Shown here one piece after another: positions 50,999 to 62,572 of a stretch of 64,000 nucleotides of DNA. The stretch lies in the NCBI RefSeq assembly GCF_024171785.1, contig NZ_JAMTCK010000001.1, positions 248,134 through 312,133 of the forward strand, written 5' to 3'. The number at the start of each line of letters is the position of its first letter. Position 1 is the first letter of the stretch. The notes beneath the pieces are model-generated. The model worked only from the letters and a program-made list of their open reading frames with translations, had not been told where the DNA came from and did no database searches. A program made the translations under genes and the position numbers. This DNA comes from Goodfellowiella coeruleoviolacea. Its GTDB lineage: Bacteria > Actinomycetota > Actinomycetes > Mycobacteriales > Pseudonocardiaceae.

Positions 50999-52018
50999 TC
51001 AGGCGCAGGCCAGTACCGGTGCCTCCGCCTGGCCGCCGCTGTGCAGGTCCGCCAGCCCCACCCCGGCCAGGCCCAGGACCGCCTGGGCGGTGGCCCTGGT
51101 CGCGGTGGCCGGGTCGAATCCGGTGGCCTGGTGGGCCACTGCGCCGCGCTGCTCGGCCGGGCCGGCGCAGCCGACCTGGAGACCCTTGAGGAACTGCTTG
51201 GCGCTGTGCGCCGCGACCAGGCGACCGCCGGCCTTGAGCGCCTGCGCGGCCAGGCCCGTGCTGTTGGCGTTGGGGGCGTTGCTCCCGACCCCGAAGCCAC
51301 CGTTGGCCTGCTGCACGCTCACCAGCCAGTCCAGGCCCTGCTGGGCCGGCACCGCGCGGCCAACCGCCTGCAGCGCCTGGCTGACCATCGCGGTGGAGTC
51401 CACGTCGCTCACGCACGTCGTGGCGGCGAGGGCGAGCGGGAAACCGCCGTCCGGGCACTGCGTGCCCACCAGGAAGTCCACCGCGGCCGTCGGCGCGCCG
51501 GCCGCGGTGCGGTCGAGCGCGAGCAGCGCCAGCGACTGGCTGAACGCGTTGCTGTAGTCGCCGAACGCCGAGACGTCGGAGAACCGGCCGGACGGGGTGA
51601 GCAACGCCAGCAGCCCGGCGCGCAGGTCGACACCGCCGAACGAGGTCGGGTCGAGCCCCGCGATTTCCGCGGCCAGCAACAGCTTGGCGTGCGCACCGGC
51701 GTACGCCTCACCGCCCGAGCCCAGGTAGCCGGTGGCGATGGCGGGTTGGGCCAGCCACGCGATGGCGCGGTCGGCGTAGTCGTCGGCGGCGCCGGCGGCG
51801 GCGAACGCGAGCACGGCGTCGATGGTCAGCCCCTGGTCGGGGTAGCGCTGCCCGCCGAAGTCGGCCTCGAAGCGCTCGCCGTCGGTCATCTGGCGGGCCA
51901 GCCAGCCGGCGGCGGCCGCCGCGCGGTTGTGCGTCGCCACCTCGGCGGACGCGGTACCGGGGATGATCAGGGTGAGCCCGCACAGCAGTGCGAGGACGGC
52001 TAGCACGCGACGTCTCAT
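50999..52018 (-). CDS. secreted alpha/alpha-barrel protein, putative corrinoid-binding
   Basis: A 339-residue secreted protein with signal peptide (MRRRVLAVLALL, ending TASA-E). The rest is one alpha/alpha-toroid domain with six helix-pair repeats, similar to the first domain of the 42662 protein; both share the segment N-x-NSTGL followed by QAL and a preceding GGFG/GGWG. The pattern of Cys is also similar. It has no anchor. It is expressed from its own promoter and riboswitch on the minus strand. A secreted corrinoid scavenger is the leading hypothesis; a terpene-cyclase-like role is unlikely for an exported protein. Confidence 0.75.
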   Translation of the reverse strand: MRRRVLAVLALLCGLTLIIPGTASAEVATHNRAAAAAGWLARQMTDGERFEADFGGQRYPDQGLTIDAVLAFAAAGAADDYADRAIAWLAQPAIATGYLGSGGEAYAGAHAKLLLAAEIAGLDPTSFGGVDLRAGLLALLTPSGRFSDVSAFGDYSNAFSQSLALLALDRTAAGAPTAAVDFLVGTQCPDGGFPLALAATTCVSDVDSTAMVSQALQAVGRAVPAQQGLDWLVSVQQANGGFGVGSNAPNANSTGLAAQALKAGGRLVAAHSAKQFLKGLQVGCAGPAEQRGAVAHQATGFDPATATRATAQAVLGLAGVGLADLHSGGQAEAPVLACA

Positions 52019-52064
52019 GGACGGTGACCTCTTTCCCGCGAGCCACGACAGGAGTGGGGAGTCG

Positions 52065-52157
52065 GCGCGGAGCGGGCGACCGGGCTCGCCACCTCGGCGG
52101 TGGCACACCGTTGCGGGTCAGCGCCGGATTCCCACCGGACTTCCCCCGCGACCGCGC
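52065..52157 (-). ncRNA. cobalamin riboswitch upstream of the second barrel gene
   Basis: On the minus strand GGGGGAAGTCCGGTGGGAAT, then CCGGCGCTGACCCGCAACGG, a small hairpin (GCCACC..GGTGGC) and GAGCCCGGTCGCCCGC appear in order, matching the cobalamin aptamer core. It ends about 50 bases before the barrel start codon. The aptamer lies just after the monooxygenase stop and has its own promoter. Confidence 0.9.
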
Positions 52158-52186
52158 GTATTCGGTTGGCGCGTCAAGCTTGTCAG
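52158..52186 (-). promoter_or_regulatory. predicted promoter of the second barrel riboswitch
   Basis: CTGACA (52186-52181), a 17-base spacer and GAATAC (52163-52158) on the minus strand lie immediately upstream of the aptamer. Confidence 0.5.
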
Positions 52187-52210
52187 CCGCCGGGCCTCCC
52201 GGCTACCCCC

Positions 52211-53419
52211 TCAGCTGACCTTGTCCACGTCGTCGCGCACGTCGTGGGCGTGGATCCAGGCGAGGTCCTCGGGCAGCTGGCGCAGTCGGGCGTCGCGTGC
52301 CTGCGCCGCCGGGCCGTCGGGTGCCTGGAAGCACTCGCGGTTGCGGCGGGAGGCCAACTGGAGCTGGCGGGTGCGGGGCCGCCGCACGGTCTCGTACCGG
52401 TGCAGCGCCGCGGCCACCCGGTCCGGGCCCGCGCCGGTGAGGCACGCGGCGAGCACGACGGCGTCCTCGATCGCCTGGTTGGCGCCCTGGCCCTGGTGCG
52501 GGAGCATCGGGTGGGCGGCGTCGCCGAGCAGGACCATCCGGGCGCTGCTCCACCGCTGGAACGGCTCGCGGTCGTACAGCGCCCAGCGGGAGATCGCATC
52601 GACCCCGCCCAGCAGGGCACGCACCACCGGGTTCCAGCCGTCGAACGCGGCGACCGCCTCGGCCACCTCGCCGCGCGCGACCCACGACTCCAGCGTCCAG
52701 TCGGTGTCCGGGACGACCGCGAGGAAGTTGACCAGCCGGCCGCCGCTGACCGGGTAGGAGATCAGGTGCCGCCCCGGCCCGGGGAACAGCCACAGCGCGG
52801 GCCGGTCCGGCTCGAACCCCAACTCGGGCACGGACCTCAGCCGGTCCACCGGCACCAGGCCGCGGTAGCCGCTGGTGCCGGAGAACACCGGGCGGTCCGG
52901 CCCGGCCACCGCGTCCCGGACCACCGAGTGCACGCCGTCCGCGCCGACCACCACGTCCGCCTCGACGCGGGAGCCGTCGGCGAAGACCAGCTCCACGCCA
53001 CCCGCGTCCTCGGTCACCCCGACGCACTTGCGGCCCAGTTCGAGGACGCCGCCCTCGCCCAGGTACGCGCCAGCGAGGACGCGCTGCACATCGGCGCGGT
53101 GCACGGTGTGGAAGGGCGCGCCGAACATCCGGTCGTAGGCGTCACCCATCGGGTGGGCGCAGAAGACCTCGCCACTGTGCCAGCGGTGGAACTGGATGCG
53201 CACGGGCCGGACCGCGACCTCGGCCAGCGACTCCAGCAGACCCAACCGGCGGAGCAGGCGGCTGCCGTTCGCGCCGATCGCGAGACCCGCGCCGATCTCG
53301 GTCAGTTCGGGCGCCTGCTCGTACACGGTGACGCCGACCCCGTTGCGGCGCAGCACGATGGCGGTGAGCAAACCACCAATGCCAGCACCCACGACCGCGA
53401 CACGCACGCGCACCGACAT
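52211..53419 (-). CDS. FAD-dependent aromatic-ring monooxygenase (salicylate hydroxylase-like)
   Basis: A 402-residue group A flavin monooxygenase. The FAD-binding GAGIGG is at ~11-16, the DG motif at VVGADGVHSVVRD, and the GD motif at LLGDAAHPMLPHQGQGANQ. The family hydroxylates aromatic substrates using NAD(P)H and oxygen. GGAGGGAG precedes the ATG at 53419. It ends just upstream of the riboswitch of the second barrel gene but has its own promoter region; no pathway partner is adjacent, so the substrate is unknown. Confidence 0.88.
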   Translation of the reverse strand: MSVRVRVAVVGAGIGGLLTAIVLRRNGVGVTVYEQAPELTEIGAGLAIGANGSRLLRRLGLLESLAEVAVRPVRIQFHRWHSGEVFCAHPMGDAYDRMFGAPFHTVHRADVQRVLAGAYLGEGGVLELGRKCVGVTEDAGGVELVFADGSRVEADVVVGADGVHSVVRDAVAGPDRPVFSGTSGYRGLVPVDRLRSVPELGFEPDRPALWLFPGPGRHLISYPVSGGRLVNFLAVVPDTDWTLESWVARGEVAEAVAAFDGWNPVVRALLGGVDAISRWALYDREPFQRWSSARMVLLGDAAHPMLPHQGQGANQAIEDAVVLAACLTGAGPDRVAAALHRYETVRRPRTRQLQLASRRNRECFQAPDGPAAQARDARLRQLPEDLAWIHAHDVRDDVDKVS

Positions 53420-53830
53420 CGTTCTCCCTCCGGTTGCCCCTCCGCCGGCCACAGGTGGTCGAGGCCGGTGCGGAAGACGGGCGTTCTGGCCGATCCCACC
53501 CCACTCAACCAGGCCGGCGGCGGTGCTGTCAGCCGGCGCGGTGGTGTCGTCCACCGTTCAGCCGACGCGCCCCACCCCGGCGCCTCGGACGACCGGGCGG
53601 GCCCGCCTCTTCTTGTCCACACAGGACGGTCGATCGGCTGCCCCGGAGTCGGTGATCACCAGGACCCGGCCCGGCTCGCGGAATCCCCGCCCGCAGACCG
53701 GAATCCCCCGCGCGGACCGGCACTCCGCCAGGTGCGCAGCGGTTGACGTTGCCCCGGTCGTGTTGTGTCATGGCGGTATCCGGCAATTCCGGGTCCGACG
53801 CTGGTGTCGTCGGTGTGCTGTGGGCGTGGT
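53420..53830. other. divergent intergenic region
   Basis: About 410 bases separate the monooxygenase and the AfsR-like regulator. TTGACG at 53743-53748 could be a -35 element for the regulator, but the -10 is weak. No gene, RNA or repeat was recognised in the rest. Confidence 0.35.
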
Positions 53831-57376
<3,546 letters not shown>

Positions 57377-57530
57377 CCGGCGCCCCGCGGCCGGCACCGA
57401 CCTGGTGAAAGCCCACCACGTTCGAGTGGAATAACCCCGACCACCGTCGCCGCTACCGCACTGACCAGCGGAAACAGTGTTCTCCTTGAGGGTGCCGCGC
57501 AGACCGCCGCGAGGAATCGGGGGCGTCGCC

Positions 57531-58709
57531 ATGACCGTCCGGCTTGCCACCTTCAACGTGGAGAACCTGTTCGCACGAACCAAGGCGTTCGACGTGAGCC
57601 CGGCACCGGACGGCAGCAACCCGCTGCTCGCCGCCTTCAGCGAGTTCAACTCCGTGGCCGGCAAGGACGTCTACAGCGACGCCGACAAGCAGGCGATGCT
57701 CACGGCGCTGACGACGCTGAAAGTCCTGGTCGGCGGGGACGGCGTCCCCCTGGTGCTCAACCCGAACCCGACCAACGCGTTCGCGCTGCTGCGGGAGAAC
57801 CGCGGTGACTTCCTCAAGCAGCCCCACGACGGCCCCGCCCGGATCGTCGCCTCGGGCCGCGCCGACTGGATCGGCTGGGTCGACCTGATCACCGCCCCGG
57901 TGGACGAGACCGCCACCCGGATGACCGCCAAGGTCATCAACAAGCTCGCCCCGCACATCCTCTGCGTGGTGGAAGCCGAGGACCGGCCGTCCCTGGCGCG
58001 GTTCAACACCGATCTGCTGCACCGCCGCTACGCCCACGTGATGCTGGTCGACGGCAACGATCCACGCGGCATCGACGTCGGGCTGCTCACCAGGTCCGGC
58101 ATCGAGATCGCCTCGGTCCGCAGCCACGTCGACGACCCGGACCCCGCCTCGCCGGCGGACCCGCTGTTCAGCCGGGACTGCCCGGTCTACCACCTGCGGC
58201 TGCCCGACGGGCGGCAGTTGCACCTGCTGCTCAACCACCTCAAGAGCCAGATGCGCACCGGCCGCGACCCCGATGAGCTGCGCGGCAGGCAGAGCGCCCG
58301 CGTCCGCCAGATCTACGACCAGCTGCGCGCCGAGGGCGCGGAGTTCATCGCCGTGCTCGGCGACTTCAACAAGGGCCCGACCGCCGACGACCCGCCGCAG
58401 CACCCGACACTGGAACCGCTGCTCGGCCCCGGCACCCCGCTGACCGACGCCGCGAGCCTGCCGGTGTTCGACTCCGGGCCCAGACCGGGCACCTTCCAGT
58501 CCTGCGGGCGAGCCGAGCGGATCGACTACATCCTCCTGTCCCCCGAACTCGCCGAACTCACCACCGCGGGCGGGATCTTCCGCCGCGGCCTGTGGGGGCG
58601 GCCCAGCAACGTCCACCCCCCGCAGGCCTGGGAGATCTTCCCGGAGATCACCCACGCCAGGCAGGCCGCCTCCGACCACGCCGCGGTCTGGATCGACCTG
58701 GACCTCTAG
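57531..58709 (+). CDS. endonuclease/exonuclease/phosphatase (EEP) family protein
   Basis: A 392-residue EEP-fold metallo-hydrolase without signal peptide. Motifs are ATFNVENLF at the N-terminus, NHLKS, VLGDFNKGP and RIDYILLS, and the terminal SDHAAVWIDLDL. The family includes nucleases and lipid or nucleotide phosphatases; the substrate cannot be assigned. The ATG at 57531 begins the domain. Its TAG shares the palindrome CTAG with the stop of the convergent AhpD-like gene. Confidence 0.87.
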   Translation: MTVRLATFNVENLFARTKAFDVSPAPDGSNPLLAAFSEFNSVAGKDVYSDADKQAMLTALTTLKVLVGGDGVPLVLNPNPTNAFALLRENRGDFLKQPHDGPARIVASGRADWIGWVDLITAPVDETATRMTAKVINKLAPHILCVVEAEDRPSLARFNTDLLHRRYAHVMLVDGNDPRGIDVGLLTRSGIEIASVRSHVDDPDPASPADPLFSRDCPVYHLRLPDGRQLHLLLNHLKSQMRTGRDPDELRGRQSARVRQIYDQLRAEGAEFIAVLGDFNKGPTADDPPQHPTLEPLLGPGTPLTDAASLPVFDSGPRPGTFQSCGRAERIDYILLSPELAELTTAGGIFRRGLWGRPSNVHPPQAWEIFPEITHARQAASDHAAVWIDLDL

Positions 58710-59599
58710 GGCGCCCGGCTGAGCAGCGCGTTGTTGCGGCGCCGGATCGAGGCCGGGACGTCCCGGTTGTACCGCGCGACGAACTCGACGCCGTCCTCGC
58801 TCAGGCTGCTCTCGTCCGTGGTGCGCAGCACGGTGAACCAGGTGTTGAGCAGCCCGTTGAAGTGCGTGATCAGCCAGGTGATCTCGACCAGCATGCTGGT
58901 GGTGTACGCGTGCCGGTACTCCGGTGTGCCGGTGTTGGGGTAGCGGTCGAGCCCGTGCGCGGCGATCGCGTCGGGTGCGTGCCGGGAGAACAGCTGGCGC
59001 AGCCCGGCGATCTGCTCGTCGCTGACCGCGTGCGGGTCCTCCCGGATGGCCAGGGCGAGCCGCAGACAGGCCAGGTGCAGCTCGGTGTAGAGCGGTCCCG
59101 GATCGTCCTGACCGGGCGGGGCCTCGAAGGTGGGGACACCGTCCTCGTCGACCAGGTGCAGCAGCATGGCCTCGCTCCGCCGGCGCCGCTCGGCCGCATC
59201 CGGCACGGGCAGGTCAGCGGCCAGCGTGTGGTAGCCGATGTAGGTGTGGTGCGTGATGGAGTACCTGCTGCGGTTGAGCAGACTGACCAGGTTGATCACC
59301 AGCTCCTTGGTGACCCGGTCGACGAAACCCGCGCGCGGGTAGAGCACCGTGCCACCGCGGGCGGTGTCGGGGTTGGGCACGTAGGTGTAGGGCCCGTAGT
59401 CGAAGATGACCGAGTTCGCGTACTGCACCTCGGTCATGGCCAGGGCCGGGTGGTGGGCCATGGTGCGGAACAGGTTGCTCGGAGTGCCCCAGGTGTTGAT
59501 GCTGTGGTCGAACGCGGAGACCACCTCGGGCGCCATGAACGGCCGGGGCAGCGGCGCCACCCGGGGCGGGGTGCTGGGCATGATGAGTTCGTCGGACAT
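58706..59599 (-). CDS. AhpD/carboxymuconolactone-decarboxylase-like protein lacking the CxxC cysteines
   Basis: A 297-residue helical protein. Residues ~95-125 (KELVINLVSLLNRSRYSITH) match the AhpD-like active-site helix, where N-x-C-xx-C-xxx-H is expected. Here both Cys are Ser (Ser111, Ser114) while His118 is kept, so disulfide-based peroxidase activity is unlikely. Additional helices follow at ~165-280. AGGGGG lies before the ATG at 59599. It is the last gene of a three-gene unit with the MfnB-like and deoxyribosyltransferase-like genes and may catalyse a decarboxylation or isomerisation. Confidence 0.65.
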   Translation of the reverse strand: MSDELIMPSTPPRVAPLPRPFMAPEVVSAFDHSINTWGTPSNLFRTMAHHPALAMTEVQYANSVIFDYGPYTYVPNPDTARGGTVLYPRAGFVDRVTKELVINLVSLLNRSRYSITHHTYIGYHTLAADLPVPDAAERRRRSEAMLLHLVDEDGVPTFEAPPGQDDPGPLYTELHLACLRLALAIREDPHAVSDEQIAGLRQLFSRHAPDAIAAHGLDRYPNTGTPEYRHAYTTSMLVEITWLITHFNGLLNTWFTVLRTTDESSLSEDGVEFVARYNRDVPASIRRRNNALLSRAP

Positions 59600-59671
59600 C
59601 GGAACCCCCTTCTGCATCGGCACGTGCGCGTCCCCGGTCCGGTCGGATCGCGCCAGGGCCCGCCCGTGCGC

Positions 59672-60724
59672 TCACGCCCCCGCCGAACCGGACTGGGACG
59701 CCGGCGCCGGGACCGCCCCGTAGGGCCAGGCGACCTCGGCCCGACCGGCCCGCACCCCAGGGGGTTCACCGGTTTTCCCGTACCCGGGCACGGTCGGCTG
59801 CTCGGTGTCGCCGAGGGTGAGCTGCCGGCCGTCGAAGAACGCGGCGATCTCCTCGCCCGGGCCGTAGTCCGGGTCGGCGCGGCGCGCCTGGTTGAGGCGG
59901 AACAGGGTGTTCCACTCGTCGTGGCTGCCCAGGCTGAACGCGGCACTGGCGCGGACGCTGTAGTAGGTGAAGAACGCCCTGCGCCGCGCCTCGTACGCGG
60001 TCGCGTCCTCCACCCTGGTGAGGTCGAGCAGGTGCTGGCGGTCGTGGTCGGTGTCGGCCGTGGCGAAGTCGAGGTAGAACTCGCGGCTGGTGGTGTACTT
60101 GCGCGCGAAGTACTCCTCCATCTGGCCGCTGAGCGACTGTCCGCTGCTGGCGTGCGCGAAGAAGCGCCGGACGTCGGTGGGGCCCTGGAAGTAGTAGGCG
60201 TCGAAGGCGCCACCCAGGTCGCGGCCACGCCGCCGCCGCGCGGCGATGTAGTCGTCCTCGATCAACACCCTGGACCACATCCGCATGTAGTCCCCGCCGG
60301 CCGGGCGGGCCAGCGCGAGCAGCTTCTCCAGGGTCAACCCGGGATACGTGCCGCGCAACGCCTCCAGGTGCCTGCTGATCAGCCCGGTGCCCTCCTTGGA
60401 CTCCAACTGGTAGGCCGTGGGGTTGAGGACGAAGAAGCGCTCACCCCACGTCTGGCTGAGCCACCGCGCCGTGTCGTTGGCGATGTCGACGTTCGTCCCG
60501 AAGTGCCCGCCGCCCCGGGAGCTGATCGGACAGCTCAGGTACACCACGATGCGCCCTTCGGCGTGCGCGCGGGCCAGATCGGACTTGATCAGCTGGACGT
60601 GCCGGTCGAACACGTCCAGCCACGCGCCGGTGTTCCAGGTGAACCGGATGATGGGCCGACCGGGCACCGGGAAGCCGGTCTCGGTGCCGGTCCCGGCGGG
60701 GGTGCTGGGCGAAGGTGCCGACAT
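59672..60724 (-). CDS. hypothetical protein, possible nucleoside 2-deoxyribosyltransferase-like fold
   Basis: A 350-residue soluble protein. The N-terminal part (RIVVYLSCPISSRGGGHFGT, then FFVLNPTAYQLES) resembles the start of nucleoside 2-deoxyribosyltransferase/DUF4406 folds, where a strand ending in Y-L-x-x-P-I precedes a helix and a second strand followed by NP. The remainder, including an aromatic segment (GGAFDAYYFQGP), is not recognised. AGGAAG precedes the ATG at 60724; the start at 60748 would be TTG. It lies between the MfnB-like and AhpD-like genes in one transcription unit. Function unknown. Confidence 0.55.
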   Translation of the reverse strand: MSAPSPSTPAGTGTETGFPVPGRPIIRFTWNTGAWLDVFDRHVQLIKSDLARAHAEGRIVVYLSCPISSRGGGHFGTNVDIANDTARWLSQTWGERFFVLNPTAYQLESKEGTGLISRHLEALRGTYPGLTLEKLLALARPAGGDYMRMWSRVLIEDDYIAARRRRGRDLGGAFDAYYFQGPTDVRRFFAHASSGQSLSGQMEEYFARKYTTSREFYLDFATADTDHDRQHLLDLTRVEDATAYEARRRAFFTYYSVRASAAFSLGSHDEWNTLFRLNQARRADPDYGPGEEIAAFFDGRQLTLGDTEQPTVPGYGKTGEPPGVRAGRAEVAWPYGAVPAPASQSGSAGA

Positions 60725-60790
60725 GTCCGTGCGCTTCCTGTGCGTCAACGTCCCAAGTGGACGTCCGAAAGAGACCGTTGAGCGCGCCGC

Positions 60791-62209
60791 TCAGGGCCGC
60801 TCCTGGTGCGGCTCCAGATTCCCGAACCTGTCCGCCCAGTACACGGCGCTGATGTCCGGAAAGGACCGGCGCAGCCGGTGAACGGCGTCGGTCACCCCCT
60901 CGACGTCCCGCATCCGCTCGGGCAGCCACACGTAGCCGCCCTGTTCCGGCGGGGCCAGCCCGGCCACCAACTCCCGCTTCATCACCTGGTCGCGGCGGGA
61001 CGCGGCGGATTCCGCACCGTGCCGCGGGTTCGCCGGGTCCACCGGCACCGCCGACGCCCCGCCCCGGGTGGAGAGCTGGTCGGTCTTCTCGACCAGGCGC
61101 CAGACCTGCTGCGCCTGGTAGCTCTGCATCGACCCGGCCAGGTTGGCCTCCACACCGCGGTGGTGGCAGTAGTCCACGAAGAACCGGATCTCCTCGACCG
61201 ACAGGATTCCGGTGCGCACCAACGTGTCCGCCCCACTGCCGGTGATGTCGAACCGGTTGAGGTCGACCGGGCCCGGCTGGCCGGACGCCGGACGCGGGTC
61301 CGGCTCGGCCGTGTCGACCAGGCCGACCCGCGCCACCTTGAACAGCACACTGGTGTCGATCATGATGCCGTCCGCACCCGCCTCGGCGGTCACGTCCACC
61401 ATCTTCCTGATCGCCTCGCGGTCGGTGCGCCTGGCCGTGGTCAGGCCGAAGTCCGCGTGCGGGAACGGGTCGTTGACCCTGACCCGGGTCGTGTCCGCGT
61501 AGCCCGGCAACACGTTCTCGGCGCGCAGCCCGTCCAGGTCCGGCTTCCGCGGGAACGGTGTTCCGTCCGCCCTGACCAGGAACGTCCAGTGGTCCAGCAG
61601 GTCGATGCCCTCGGCATGGTCGGCGCCAGCCGCCACGGGCGTGAACTCGCGCAGCGCCACCAGTTCCCGGACGACCAGCGGGTTGTTCCTCCGCTGCTCC
61701 CACAACCCGAGGTCCTGCGCGAACAACACGGACATGACCTGGCTGTGCGAGTGGTGCTCGCTCCGGTTGAGGGTGTCCACCACCTCGGCGAGCACGTCCC
61801 GCAACACCGGGATCTCCATCCCGTCCAGCCCCACCTTGACGATGTTGCACGGGTGCACCCGCGTCCCCATCGACTCGGCCACGCCCAGCGCGGCCTGCGC
61901 CGCCTTGCCCGCGATCTCGTAGGGCGACTTCTGGATCGCGTGCCCGTCCTCGGCCCGGCGGAACAGCAGTTGGTCCTCACCGATGTTGGTGCTCAGCTGC
62001 ACCTCCTGGTCGCGCCGCTGGTGCAGCACCGCGTCGGACACGGCCATGATCTGCCTGGGCTTGATGTTGCCCAGCGCGCTCCTGGGGTCCTCGCTGTCCA
62101 CGATCCGCGCCCCGCCGAGGACCGCCTCCCGCGCCTCCTGCGGGTTGAACACGCTCACCAGCAGCTTCCGGTTGTGCTGCCGGGCGCGATGCTGTCCAGA
62201 AGCCACCAT
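60791..62209 (-). CDS. MfnB-like (5-formylfuran-3-yl)methyl phosphate synthase family protein, active site altered
   Basis: A 472-residue protein, about twice the usual MfnB length. Segments match MfnB: LLVSVFNPQEAREAVLGGAR, IVDSEDP, NIVKVGLDG, GADGIMIDTS and GVEANLAGSM. In MfnB the second reads DVKNP and its Lys is essential; here the residue is Glu40. Asp38 and Lys125 are kept. A large insertion separates the third and fourth segments. MfnB makes a furan phosphate from two glyceraldehyde-3-phosphates for methanofuran. The substitution suggests a different reaction or a non-catalytic role. The first gene of the three-gene unit. Confidence 0.7.
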   Translation of the reverse strand: MVASGQHRARQHNRKLLVSVFNPQEAREAVLGGARIVDSEDPRSALGNIKPRQIMAVSDAVLHQRRDQEVQLSTNIGEDQLLFRRAEDGHAIQKSPYEIAGKAAQAALGVAESMGTRVHPCNIVKVGLDGMEIPVLRDVLAEVVDTLNRSEHHSHSQVMSVLFAQDLGLWEQRRNNPLVVRELVALREFTPVAAGADHAEGIDLLDHWTFLVRADGTPFPRKPDLDGLRAENVLPGYADTTRVRVNDPFPHADFGLTTARRTDREAIRKMVDVTAEAGADGIMIDTSVLFKVARVGLVDTAEPDPRPASGQPGPVDLNRFDITGSGADTLVRTGILSVEEIRFFVDYCHHRGVEANLAGSMQSYQAQQVWRLVEKTDQLSTRGGASAVPVDPANPRHGAESAASRRDQVMKRELVAGLAPPEQGGYVWLPERMRDVEGVTDAVHRLRRSFPDISAVYWADRFGNLEPHQERP

Positions 62210-62572
62210 GGGACTCGCGTCCTCTCCGCACGGCCGCACCGCCGTGCACACCTGGGGCGATCACCGGATCAGGCCGGCCGGCACCGCCACACCCACCCGG
62301 TGTGGCGGCACCCCGCGCGAGGGTCACCACCGCCTCCGCTGTCTCGACTATAGGTAGGCCCTCCCCCGACCGCATGTCGCCGCTGGCGCGGGTCTGGTCC
62401 TGGTCGGCGCCTGATACCCCGTCCGTCCTATATGGACACAAGTGGGACCGGGGCGCACGCGCCCCGCCGCCAGCAGGGCCGGGGTGGGCAGGGCGGTCTG
62501 TTTTTGATCAACACTGAAGTCACCCACAAGAGTGACAGAGCACCTGGCGCCGTCCTGGGACACCGGGCGGGG
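62210..62572. other. intergenic region with a possible promoter
   Basis: About 360 bases lie between the MfnB-like gene and the Eis gene stop. TATAGT on the minus strand (62352-62347) could be the -10 of the MfnB-like transcript, leaving a leader of about 130 bases. GTCC-TATAT-GGAC at 62425-62437 is a short symmetric element. No gene or known RNA was found. Confidence 0.4.
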
